Assembly: GCF_018294505.1 (NCBI RefSeq)
Contig: NC_057809.1
Coordinates: 421,498,233-421,562,232, forward strand
Length of the DNA stretch: 64,000 nt
Reading direction: 5' to 3'
Origin: Triticum aestivum
Taxonomy: Eukaryota; Streptophyta; Magnoliopsida; Poales; Poaceae
The notes under the pieces were generated by a model, which made no database searches, was not told where the DNA came from, and was given only the letters and a program-made list of their open reading frames with translations. The translations under genes were made by a program, and so were the position numbers. Positions 34,001 through 44,374 of the stretch are shown one piece after another. Numbering within the stretch: the stretch's first letter is position 1; each line of letters opens with the position of its first letter.

Positions 34001-35151
34001 TCGAGCGGAAATGGGCTGCGGGGCACGGGGAGGCCACCTGAGGGGCTCGGCGGCACCCTCGTGGCACTGGGAGCGCGAAGGGATGCTCGGTTTGGGCGGA
34101 GGCGGGCCGAGACGGCGACGGCGACATGGACGGCGGCGAGAGGCTTCGGCCGTGGTGGGGAGGAGGGCTACGGTGAGGGAACGAGGGGGAGAAGAGAGGG
34201 GAAACGGAGAGGGGCTCACAGCGAGACCAGCGAGCGCGAGGACGAGGTCGGGGATGCCCGGTAGCTCCCGAATCGACGGCGAGTACCCACGGCGGCCGGA
34301 GGCGAGGATGGCGACGGCGATGGCTCCACGGGGTGCTCCGTCTTGCGTGGCTCGACGAGGAGGTAGAGGGGGTCGCGGCGGAGCTGGGGAGCGTGTCGGG
34401 GAGGCGAGGGGAGGCCGGTGACGGCTGCTATGGCGAACGGCGGCGATGGGTGCGTCGGGTGAGAGAGAGAGAGAGAGCAGGGGGAGAAGCACGGGAGAGA
34501 GGGGGGATAAGGCCAGGGGATCGGGGCGGCACCGAGAAGAACCGTCGCGGCGTCGCGCTGGCGGGGTAGGCAGGCAGGCGAGCTGGTGGCGTGGCGCTCC
34601 GCCCGTGCGCGCGCGCCGGCCACACGCCTGGCCGACTGGCGCCAGGAGGACGACGGCGGTGGTGGGCTGGGCTGGCTTGCTGGGCCAGAGGCGCCAGGTA
34701 AGAAGCCCAGGTAAGGTTTCCCTCTTTTATCTCTGTTTTCTAATTTCTGTCATTTGTTTTGATTTAAATAAAATATTAAATCATTTATTACCTTATGCCA
34801 ATTTTTGCAGGAGCTAGATATATTATTCCAGAGCTCCCCAACAGGTGGCATAATTTTTGGACATATATTAATATATATAACTAATATATTTCCAAAGCAA
34901 ATAGTTATGCATTAATTCCAAATGCCCAAAATAAATACCTATGAGCTCTTAAAAATATTGATTTGATTTTTATCTCTGTCCAATATTTTCAGAGAGCAAC
35001 ATGAGCATTTTCTTGGACCTTTTTGGAGAAATTTTTATTTGGGTCATTTTCAAAAATGATTCTGAGGGTTTCACAAATCCCCATTTCAAAATTAAATGAA
35101 ATTTTAAACATGATGCACACACTCTGATGCATGACTAGCTAGGGTGTGACA
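31083..35151 (-). repeat. Tekay 5' LTR
   Basis: The LTR is 4069 bp and pairs with 21037-25068. The main difference is an extra tandem copy of about 35 bp near 31384-31420 (two GGACTCCGGTA units here, one in the other copy). Otherwise scattered substitutions were noticed, for example near 31117, 31458 and 31525. Confidence 0.95.
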
Positions 35152-35156
35152 GTTTT

Positions 35157-35902
35157 TAATGAAAAAGGGATGTTTGCCGGGTCATTTGTTTGCGGGTAGA
35201 ACCCACGACAAGGAGAGAATCCTTGATATCTTTAAGATAAACATTTCCTTGCCCGGCAACAGGCCTTGCCGTCTCCTCACCTTACTCGACCTTTCTCACT
35301 CCCTTGGCGGAGGCAGGGATGAGGCGGGTTCAGGCTCCTCGTTTCATCCTTTCGCTACCGTGACTACGACCAAACCTGGCCCCAGGAACGAGCCCTAGGG
35401 CCTAGAATTTAGAGAGTATGGTAGTTTTTAGGAAAAACGAGGTTTCACATACCTCAGTCCATAAGGGAATGCATGATAAGGGATGAAGAACTTATTTGAA
35501 GCTGTAGCCCCTGGCAACTTTGGTTTGCCGTGGGTGAATCTTTGCTCTTGCAGCCCCCGGTAATACTGGCTTGCCGGGGTCTAGATGCTGGCTCGTCCCC
35601 CTTTCCTTCTTCGTCCTCAAGTGGTCCGGCAAGGATATGAGTGAGTCCTGCGAACCAAAGAAGGCAAAAGGACGGCAAAGGGACGAACACTCGACCTCTA
35701 AGCTAGGGGTTAGTCGCCGCTAAGCACTATCAACCCTAACCAAGGACGAGACTCGACCTAGCATGCATGCTATAACTTAGGGCGCCAGCGCTTCATTTAT
35801 TTATGCTCAGGGTCTGCGCCTGGCTTTGTACAAAGGGTTACATGCATCATCGGCAATGCTTGTACAAAAGGTGGCTTGCCGGGGGGCCCGGCAAGCCATG
35901 CC
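35157..35902. other. E2 spacer between pol and the antisense gene
   Basis: This is the continuation of E2 after the Tekay insertion. It holds no convincing ORF but several GGCAAG/CTTGCC motifs like those in the E2 LTRs (for example near 35255-35270, 35575 and 35876-35895). It lies just downstream of the integrase stop at 35903. Confidence 0.6.
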
Positions 35903-38224
35903 TTACGGGTAAAACTTGCGAAGATGCTCAATGTTCCAGGAGTTACTCACCGGAACGGCATCTTTGGTCTCCAGGCAGACTGCGCCGGGCCTGGAGACTT
36001 GTATTACCCGATAAGGGCCTTCCCACTTTGGCGTCAACTTGTTGGAATTCTTGGCCAATTGAACACGCCGAAGGACAAGGTCGCCTTCCTCAAGGCTTCG
36101 GGCATGAACCTTGCAGCTATGGTAGCGGCGCAAGGCTTGCTGGTAGCATGCTGCTCTCACAGCCGCCCGAAGACGATCTTCCTCAAGGAGCAGTGCGTCA
36201 TCTTGCCGCAGTTGCTCTTGCTCAAGCTCATCATAAGCAAGCACTCGAGGTGACCCGTATAAGAGTTCAGTGGGGATAACTGCTTCTGCCCCGTATACCA
36301 GGGCAAAGGGTGTCTAGCCGGTGGCTCGATTTGGTGTCGTCCTGATTGACCAAAGAATCGTCGGCAACTCATCAATCCAGCGCCTTCCGCTCTTGTGCAG
36401 CCTGTCAAAGGTCTTGGTCCTTAAGACTCGCAACACTTCAGCATTTGCCCCCTCAGCTTGACCGTTGCTTCATGGGTGAGCAACGGAAGCGAAGCAGACT
36501 TTGCTGCCGAGGTCTTGAGTATACTGCATGAAGGTGCGGCTTGTGAACTGTGTGCCGTTGTCGGTGATGACCCTGTTGGGTACACAGAAACGGCACACTA
36601 GCCCCTTGAAGAACTTGACGGCCGACTGAGCTGTGACCTTCCTCACTGCTTCCACTTCTGGCCACTTTGTGAACTTGTCGATTGCAATGTACAAGTACTC
36701 AAAGCCCCCCGATAGCGCGGGGGAAAGGGCCAGTATGTCGAGCCCCCAGACCGAGAAGGGCCAGGAGAGAGGAATGGTTTGAAGGGCTTGAGCTGGCTGA
36801 TGAAGTTTCTTTGAATGGAATTGACACGCTTCACACCTGGTGACGAGTGTCATCGCATCCTGGAGGGCGGTGGGCCAGAAGAAACCTTGCCGGAATGCCT
36901 TACCGGCAAGGGCCCTTGACCCGATGTGGGATCCACATATGCCTCCGTGTATCTCCGCCAACAGCTCCAGTCCTTCCTCTCGAGGGATACACTTCAATTT
37001 CACACCATTCGGCCTCTTCCTGTACAGGACGTCATCGACGAACTGGTACATGGTAGAGCGACGGGCTACTTTTTCTGCTTCTTCCTGCTCCTCAGGAAGT
37101 TCCCCTGTTTGGAGGAATCGGATGGTATGTTGTGCCCACGCTGGAGCCCGGGGCTCGACGGCGAGGGCTAAAGGCATCTCCTCCGCTATAGGAGCGTCTG
37201 TCTCGACGGCAAGAGCTTGACGCTCCGCCGGAGCTAGCAATCCTGTGGCGGGCTCAGTGTCCTCGGCAACATCCTTGCCGGCGGCTCCGGGGAGCTCGGC
37301 GGGAAAGTACTTGCCGGGCCCTGATTTCCTCCTTTTGTTCTGCTCTGTTGATGGATCAACGGATGGTTGAGTTAGCTGAAGCACAAAGGTACCTAATTCC
37401 ACAGGTAGTTTGAGGGCAGCGCGCTTCGACAGGTAATCGGCGATATCGTTCTCTGCTCGGGGAACGTGTTCAGCCTGTATACCATCGAAACGCTCTTCCA
37501 GCTTTCTCACTTCATCAACATAGGCCCTCATCAACTGGCTCTGGTAATCCTTGTTGACTTGCATGACGACAAGCTGCGAGTCGCCCCTGACGATGAGCTT
37601 TTTGATTCCGAGGTCCGCCGCGATCCTAAGACCGGCAAGCAGCCCTTCGTACTCTGCCGTATTATTTGTTGACACCTCCCTGGGGAAGTGCATCTGGACC
37701 ACGTACTTGAGGTGCTCTCCGGTGGGGGCGACAAGCAGTACGCCAGCCCTGGCACCTTGTAGGGAGAAAGCCCCATCAAAGTACATAATCCAATTGCAAC
37801 TTGCCTCCTTGCCGGGGAGAGCAGTCTCTTGGGCTTCTTCGTCAGGTGTTGCGGTCCACTCTGCAATGAACTCCGCCAGGACTCGGCTCTGGATCGTCGA
37901 AGTACTTTCAAACTTGAGGCCAAAGCTGGACAGCTCCAGTGCCCATTCCACAATCCTCCCCGTCGCATCTGGGTTGTGCAATATCCGTTGTAGAGGGAGG
38001 CGAGTGACGACAGTGATCTCGTGTGCCTGGAAGTAGTGACGCAGCTTCCTCGAGGCCATGAGGAGGCTGAAGAGCAGTTTCTGCACGCTGGAGTACCTTG
38101 ACCTAGCCCCCTGCAAGAGGGAGCTAACAAAGTAGACCGGGTGCTGCATCATTTTCTTCTTTGGCGGCACTTCGATTGGCTGTGTCGTCTCCGCATTGGT
38201 GGCGTCGGGCTCTGTCGCTGCCAT
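35903..38224 (-). pseudogene. E2 pol: second RNase H and integrase
   Basis: A continuation of the same frame as gag and RT after the stop at 38246. A degenerate first RNase H (near 38140-37900) precedes the second, 'archaeal-type' RNase H typical of Tat (MYFDGAFSLQGARAG, NTAEYEGLLAG, VRGDSQLVV, PRAENDIADYLS). A low-complexity linker leads to the integrase zinc region (GGICGSHIGSRA...CEAC) and core (GLDILALSPAL, ITDNGTQFTS, then AEGANAEVLR). The C-terminus ends WNIEHLRKFYP with the stop at 35903. In-frame premature stops are TGA at 36470-36472 and TAG at 36314-36316. No frameshift is needed across the whole segment. Confidence 0.88.
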
Positions 38225-38245
38225 TACCTCGTCATCAACCTCTCT

Positions 38246-39316
38246 CTACGCCACTAGTGCGACGCTGACCACCTGGTTTGTTGCCGCTAGGTATAGCAGC
38301 AACGGCTCCTGGGGCCTGGGTGCAACTAGTGTTGGCGCGGAGGAGAGGTACTTCTTCAAATCTCGCAATGCTGCTTCGGCTTCTGGCGTCCACTCCACTG
38401 GGCCTGCCTTTTTCAGGATCTTGAAAAGGGGAAGGGCGCGCTCGGTAGACTTGGATATGAACCTGCCCATGGCAGCGACACAACCAGCAAGCCGGCGCAC
38501 ATCCTTGATTCGCTTGGGTGCTTTAATCTGCTCTATAGCTTTGATCTTGTCCGGATTGGCCTCTATCCCACACTGTGACACAAAGAACCCGAGAAGCTTG
38601 CCGGACGGGACGCCAAAGACACACTTCTCAGGGTTCAGCTTGAGGTTGATCTTGCGCAGGTTTGCAAATGTCTCTCGCAAATCTGGTATGAGGGTTGCCT
38701 TGTCCTTGGTTTTGACCACTATGTCATCCATATAAGCTTCCATATTTCTATGGAGCTGGGCTTCAAAACCAATCTGGACCGCCCTCGCAAACGTCGAACC
38801 AGCGCTCTTCAACCCGAAAGGCATCCGCATGAAACAATACGTACCACATGGGGTGATGAATGCTGTTTTCTCTTCGTCTTCTTTTGCCATGAAGATCTGC
38901 TGGTAGCCGGAGTAGGCATCGAGGAATGACAACAGATCACACCCAGCTGTGGAGTCAACAATCTGGTCGATGTGTGGTAGCGGGAAGGGGTCTTTAGGAC
39001 AAGCCTTATTGATATCTGTGTAATCAATACACAGCCTCCACTTCACATTTGCCTTGCGCACCATGACCGGATTGGCTAACCATGTTGGATGGATCACTCC
39101 TCTTACCAGACCCGCCGCCTCCAGTTTCCGGATCTCTTCCGTGATGAACTCTTATTGTTCCAAACCTTGCTTCCTGACCTTCTGCTTGACGGGCCGCGCA
39201 TGAGGACAGATAGCAAGGAGGTGCTCAATCACCTCCCTGGGAACACCGGGGATGTCGGAAGCTTGCCATGCAAACACATCGACATTCGCCCGCAGGAAGG
39301 TGACGAGCGTGTCTTC
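38246..39316 (-). pseudogene. E2 pol: reverse transcriptase
   Basis: The reverse transcriptase is in frame with the protease upstream. Motifs in order: WLANPVMVRK, WRLCIDYTDINKACPKD, SFLDAYSGYQQI, MPFGLKSAGSTF, and the active site AYMDDIVVKT (near 38727). It then runs through FGVPSGKLLGFFVS and the connection to RNase H. In-frame stops are at 39152-39154 (TAA, just before the first RT motif) and 38246-38248 (TAG). The ATG at 39097 is only the first methionine after a stop, not a genuine start. Inactive as it stands. Confidence 0.9.
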
Positions 39317-40093
39317 CTATTTGTCGTCAAGGGTGGAGCTTATGGTAAAAGCTCCTCTCGTGCCGTCCTCATTAACGGAAACCTTCTTGGTTCCCGGTGG
39401 CGTAGCCCTGGACTTCTTGTTCCTGCCGGTGGAGCTCTCCGGCACATCCTCGATGGCAACACTACACTCCGAAGAGGTGCGCTTGCCGGAGTGGGTGTCC
39501 GAGGTCTCACTGGTCTTCTTCTTCTTCTTCCCTCCCGAGGTCTCAGCGGCAGGAGCAAGTGCCCTAGCGGTGGCAGCTGCTGCGACTGCTTGCTGGTATA
39601 GTTGGTCAGCGCAAATCAGCGCATCTTTCTTGTCGGAGGGGATGGTGATGATCGTCATGGGCCCTGGCATCTTCAGGGTGTTGTATGCATAGTGTGACGC
39701 CGCCATGAACTTGGCCAGCGCTGGGCGGCCAAGGATCCCGTTGTAGGGCAAGGGGATCTTGGCAACATCAAACACGATCCTCTCTGTCCTGAAGTTCAGG
39801 TCGCTTCCAAAAGTTACGGGCAGCGTGACCTTTCCTTTGGGTTGGCTTCTTCCCGGGTTGACTCCTTGAAACGTGCTCGTCTCTTCGAGGTCTCCATCAG
39901 GAATCTGCAGCTTCTCGATCACGGCAGGCGAGATCAGGTTCAGACCGGCCCCGCCATCGACTAGCATCTTTGTCACCTTGAGGTTGAGTATCATTGGTGA
40001 AACCAACAACGGCAAGCACCCGACCGCAGTAGTGCGATCAGGGTGATCCTTAGTGTCAAAAATGATAGGTGTGCTGGACCACTTCAGCGGCCT
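39317..40093 (-). pseudogene. E2 protease region
   Basis: Aspartic protease region of E2 with the active-site sequence MLVDGGAGLNLISP (near 39965), where D-G-G replaces the more usual D-T/S-G as in other Tat elements, and the second motif NGILGRPALAKFMA. It is followed by a Lys/Thr/Ser-rich linker toward RT. It is bounded by in-frame stops TAA at 40094-40096 and TAG at 39317-39319, in the same frame as gag and RT. Confidence 0.85.
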
Positions 40094-42256
40094 TTAGGCA
40101 TCAAACGACGGTTCTGCCGCTGTGATCTCTCGCGCCCACTGTTTAAGCCGGCAATGAGAGGTATGCAGCGAGGCGCCGCCATCGACGCACATGGCCTCTG
40201 TAGCTTTCTGAAACTCTTGGTCGCCGGACTCGTCGTCCTCTTCGTGATCGTCGTCTTCTGGCTTTCTGTCACAGCCCCGGGCGGGCCTCTCCTGTTGTTT
40301 ATCCTTGCCGCGACGGCCCGCCTGGCCGTCACGCTTCTTGCTGGATCCCTCAGCACCGTCTTGGCCCTTCTCCTTGTCCCGCCTCTCATATTCAGCCCTC
40401 TGCTTCTCAGCGAGGAGCTCAACCTGTCGGCAGTCTTGGAGAGCATGGCCTTTGGTGCGATGGATCTTGCAATACCGCTTGTCGGAGTTGCCTGGCTTCT
40501 CGGCAGCCGCCAAGGCCCGGCATGCGACACATCCGGCAATTTCCTTGCCGGGGTCATCTGCCTTGGTTTTCTTGGTGGAGCCGGTGTCATCAGACCCCTC
40601 GACGGCAAGCACGGCTTTCCCTTTGTGCTTCCTGTTGCGGCGCCGGCCTTTCTTCGCCGGGGTGGCGGTATCCTCATCTGAGGAGTCGGTTTCCACACCG
40701 GCATCTTCGCCGGGGTACTTCCTTCCCTCTTCAGCCCGGGCACACCTGTCAGCAAGAACATAGATTTCTGCGACATCTTTCACCTTGTTCATCGGCAGCT
40801 CTTCGCGCATCTTGCGGTTATGCACGTTTTGATGGAACGCGCTGATGATGGCGGCGGGGTGAACATCAGGGATATTGTACTGTATCCGACTGAACCTCTG
40901 TATGTACTTGCGGAGACTCTCACCTCCCTTCTGGGGAATGACGTGCAGATCACTTGCTTGGCCATGAGCTTGGTGACCGCCTGTGAAGGCGCCCACGAAC
41001 TCATGGCACAAATCCGACCAGGAGGAAATGGAGTCTACCGGCAAGTGCATCAACCATGACATGGCGTTGGGTTTAAGAGCCAACGGAAAGTAATTCGCAA
41101 GCACCTTATCGTCATGGGCTCCGGCAGCCTGCATCGCGATGATGTAGATGCTGAGGAACTCGGACGGGTGGGTCTTGCCGTCGTACTTCTCGCCCACGTC
41201 AGGTTTGAAGGTGCGGTGAGTGGGCCACTGGAACTGCCGTAGCTCACGGGTAAAAGCCAGACAGCTTACCTCGTAAGGCAGGCCTCTAGGGCTCTCCGGT
41301 GCCGGGTGGTCCACAGCAGGCCCTGCTCACCTATCTGACTGGTGGCGCACTCCGCGCCGGTGCTCGATAGTGGTCCGAGCGTCTTCATGCTCCCAATCCC
41401 GAAGGACCTGGCGCTGGTCACGGTGGGTCCGCGGGTCGGACGATGCTATGGAGATTTCGTCACCCGTAACGTCGCGACGGGCAGGTGTCCGTCGTACCGG
41501 GCGGGGAGGAGGCGAATGCACCGTGGTCACGACGCCGCCAACTTTCCTGCCACTGGTACGCGGGACTCCGTTAGAACGTCGACCCGGGGGCTCCGCCAGG
41601 CTTGGTTCGTCTTTGTTGGCCACCGCAACAAGGCTTCGGATGGTGGCTCTCCATTCGTCGAGTTTCCCCGTAGTGGGAGGAAAATCGAGGAGCAACTGCG
41701 TGCGCGCCAAGGCTTTTGCTGGTGTCGGTGGCAGCGAAACCTGCACAAATCGTGACGCGCTTCTACTTCTGACCATGTCAGAAGGAGCTCTATCACGATC
41801 GCGCGGTCACAGGCCATCTTCACCAGCGTCTCGGCGAGCGGGCAGGTCTTCTACATCCCGGGAGTGGCGCTCGGGGCTCTTCCCGCGGCGACGCCCGGGT
41901 TCTTCGGTGCGACCACGCCGTTCGTCGCGCGCCGCTTGAGAGGAGCGCGCCGTCGGTGCCAGCGTGGGAGTCTTGGAAGCCCTTGCGTCGCCCTCGGGTG
42001 GGGCGGCGGCATGCTTGGAAGGCCCCGCGCCACCCGCGGAGGGCCCGGCTCCATCCTTGGATTTGGCGGCGTGCGGCCCGTCGCCAGGCGCACGAGCATC
42101 TCCGCCTCCCAAACTCCAGCTGCTGGGACGTTGTTGGTGTTCGCGAACAGCGCCCCAGGTCCTTTCTGCGACCGGTCCGCTGCTCGCCCGCGTCGGGGCG
42201 GGATGCCCGGCCTCCGACGGGCCAACCGCCACCATCGTCTTCTTCTTGGGCGCCAT
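40094..42256 (-). pseudogene. E2 gag
   Basis: Gag starts at the ATG at 42256 (MAPKKKTMVA), 53 bases inside the PBS-side leader. The N-terminal 300 residues are basic and Pro/Ala-rich. The capsid-like part (Retrotrans_gag) is about 41230-40850 (SSWSDLCHEFVGAF, GESLRKYIQRFSRIQYNIPD). A zinc-knuckle-like CKIHRTKGHALQDC lies near 40450, followed by a charged Lys/Arg/Glu-rich tail. In-frame TGA stops are at 41807-41809 and 41327-41329, and TAA at 40094-40096; the first two sit where CGA to TGA would produce them. The frame is unbroken otherwise. Confidence 0.88.
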
Positions 42257-42308
42257 GATGATGAAGAAGCGTCGAACTAACTGCTAAAGCGATTCTCACA
42301 ACTGCGCA

Positions 42309-42329
42309 CCCCCTACCTGGCGCGCCAAA
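42309..42329 (-). other. E2 primer-binding site region
   Basis: On minus, TTTGGCGCGCCAGGTAGGGG follows the 5' LTR, nearly identical to the site in E1. This supports the two elements being one family. Confidence 0.7.
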
Positions 42330-42331
42330 GA

Positions 42332-43447
42332 TGTCGGTGGGAAACGACACCAATGAGATCACAAGAATCCCTACTACGGTTGCGGGGCGCGGGGGTCGTG
42401 AGAAGAACGGATCAAATAGGTAGCACACGGTTCGTTTATCCAGGTTCGGGCCGCGAGGATGCGTAAAACCCTACTCCTGCTTTTGTGGATAGTATATCTG
42501 TGTTCTTGAGCTAGCTATGGGGCGTGAGGAGCTCCAAAAAGCCGAATCCCCCTCCTGGTCGCCTCGGGCCTCCTTTTGTAGGAAAGGGGCTGCCACAGTG
42601 GCACACAGGAGGTGGAAAGGGTACAGTAATGTGAGTTTATCCCTCGCATTACATGACAAGGCGCATTTAATGCACCCTGCTTAGGTGTCCTTGCTTTATC
42701 GGGGACGGGGGAGAGCCCTGTCCCGTCCATCGCCGCTCCCTCTGGTGTTGACACGCGCCCTGGCCAGCGGTGCTTGTGGTGCAATGTAGGCAGGCACGCA
42801 GCTGAGGCGGCGCAGTGGTTGGTCTCCACGAAGATCTGCACGCCGCCACGCAGGTGCCTGCCCAACTGGTTGGGTTGGCAGCTGCATGCAACGACGGTGG
42901 GGGCGCGACTGGTGCGGGCCTAATGGTGGCCCCACAGGTGTCCTTGGCAAGGGCCTTGCCGGGGCCCCGGCAAGGGTCTTGCCGTGGCGCTCGCTGTCAT
43001 CCCCGGCAAGGCTTTTGCCGGGGGCCTTGTGGTCCTCCTTGGCTGGAATCCCGCCAAGGGCCATCACCTTCTTAAGTGGGTATCTGGTCTTGAATGTCTT
43101 CACAAAGATCTGCATGCCACCACGGGGATGTCTCCCGAATCCTTGCCCCATGGGGGCAGTGGACTCAAGGGTGACCTCGCTCCGTAGGTGTGGGGCGAGC
43201 TGCCACGGCAAGGATCTTGCTGGGCTAACTAAAGCTGCCCCCCGGCAAGGATCTTGCCGGGGGGTCTGCTTTGTTCCCCCTGCTCTTTGTGGTCTTGGTC
43301 TTGGCGTCGTTCTGCTCCTCTTCGGCTTCGGCCTTACCTTGGTTTCACCTCCCTTGCCGTGCTCGGTGTGGCGGCGCCCGTGGCCCAGACTGCCCGTGCA
43401 CAGTCATAGGGGTACAAAAAGTGTACCCCTTTTTTTGTACACCGACA
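42332..43447 (-). repeat. E2 5' LTR
   Basis: The LTR is 1116 bp, with ends TGTCGGTGGG...ACACCGACA on plus. The TATA box reads TACAAAAG on minus (near 42573-42580), against TATAAAAG in the 3' copy. It has two of the 36-bp palindrome units (three in the other LTR). The TSD CAAAT follows at 43448. Confidence 0.94.
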
Positions 43448-43452
43448 CAAAT

Positions 43453-44374
43453 CATACAAGATGCTCCAAGAAAAACACATATCATGTGGTGAATAAAAAT
43501 ATAGCTCCAAGTAAAGGACCGATGCAAGTAGACGAAAGAGGGGATGCCTTCCGGGGCATCCCCAAGGTTTGACTTTTTGGTGTCCTTAGATTATCTTGGG
43601 GGTGCCATGGGCATCCCCAATCTTAGGCTCTTGCAACTCCTTGTTCCATAATCCATCAAAAGATTTCACCCAAAACTTGAAAACTTCACAACACAAAACT
43701 CAACAGAAATCTCGTGAGCTCAGTTAGCGAAAGAAAACAAAAGACCACTTCAAGGTACTGTAATGAACTCATTCTTTATTTATATTGGTGTTAAACCTAC
43801 TGTATTCCAACTTCTCTATGGTTTATAAACTATTTTACTAGCCATAGATTCATCAAAATAAGCAAACAACACACGGAAAACAGAATCTGTCAAAAACAGA
43901 ACAGTCTGTAGTAATCTGTAACTAACGAAAAATTCTGGAACTCCAAAAAATCAGAAAAATAGGACGACCTAGGCAATTTGTTTATTGATAAGCAGAAATT
44001 GGAATAATTATTTTATCACGTTCTGGTGATTTTTAGCAATTGTTTTTGTGAACAGAAAGTTTCTGGAAATTACAGCAAGATCAAATAACTATCATCCAAG
44101 AAGATCCTATAGGTTTAACTTGGCACAAACACTAATTAAAACATAAAACCACATCTAAACAGAAGGTAGATGGATTATTTATTCGTAAACAGAAACAAAA
44201 AGCAAAAAAACTAAAAATAAAATTGGGTTGCCTCCCAACAAGCGCTACCGTTTAACGCCCTTAGCTAGGCATAAAGCAAGGATAGATTTAGGTATTGCCA
44301 TCTTTGGTAGGCAATCCATAAGTGGCCATCATAATAGATTCATATGGTAGTTTTATTTTCTTCCTAGGGAATTT
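43453..44374. other. Athila element spacer after gag-protease
   Basis: AT-rich non-coding sequence lies between the gag-protease stop (44375) and the E2 insertion. It contains the CTTGTTGGGAGGCAACCC stretch (minus, near 44226-44245) commonly seen after gag in this element type. There is no reverse transcriptase or integrase trace. Confidence 0.7.

Larger units (their letters stand above)
21037..35151 (-). mobile_element. Tekay/Del-type chromovirus with 4 kb LTRs, nearly intact
   Basis: The element is 14.1 kb, read right to left, flanked by GTTTT (21032-21036 and 35152-35156). LTRs are 21037-25068 (3', 4032 bp) and 31083-35151 (5', 4069 bp). The PBS on minus, TGGCATCAGAGCCGGAC (31062-31078), is close to the initiator tRNA-Met type. 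The polypurine tract on minus (AGTGGGGGTGAGT) is at 25069-25081. The interior encodes an extra sense-strand ORF, then gag-pol ending in a chromodomain. Very long LTRs and the integrase chromodomain fit the Tekay/Del clade. The LTRs are almost identical (scattered substitutions and one short tandem duplication), and it is the innermost insertion, so it is the youngest of the nested set. Confidence 0.96.
18166..43447 (-). mobile_element. E2: Tat-lineage LTR retrotransposon with gag-pol and antisense B3-like gene
   Basis: The element is flanked by CAAAT (18161-18165 and 43448-43452). LTRs are 18166-19302 (3') and 42332-43447 (5'), and it reads right to left. The PBS-like site is on minus at 42309-42329 and the polypurine tract (complement of GGAGCCCCCGGGCC) is at 19303-19316. 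Order in the sense direction: 5' LTR, gag, protease, reverse transcriptase, RNase H, a second RNase H, integrase, spacer (35900 to 35157, then 21031), an antisense B3-like gene, 3' LTR. The Tekay element (21037-35151) is nested in the spacer. Without it E2 is about 11.2 kb. The second RNase H and the spacer with antisense gene place it in the Tat lineage. Confidence 0.94.
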
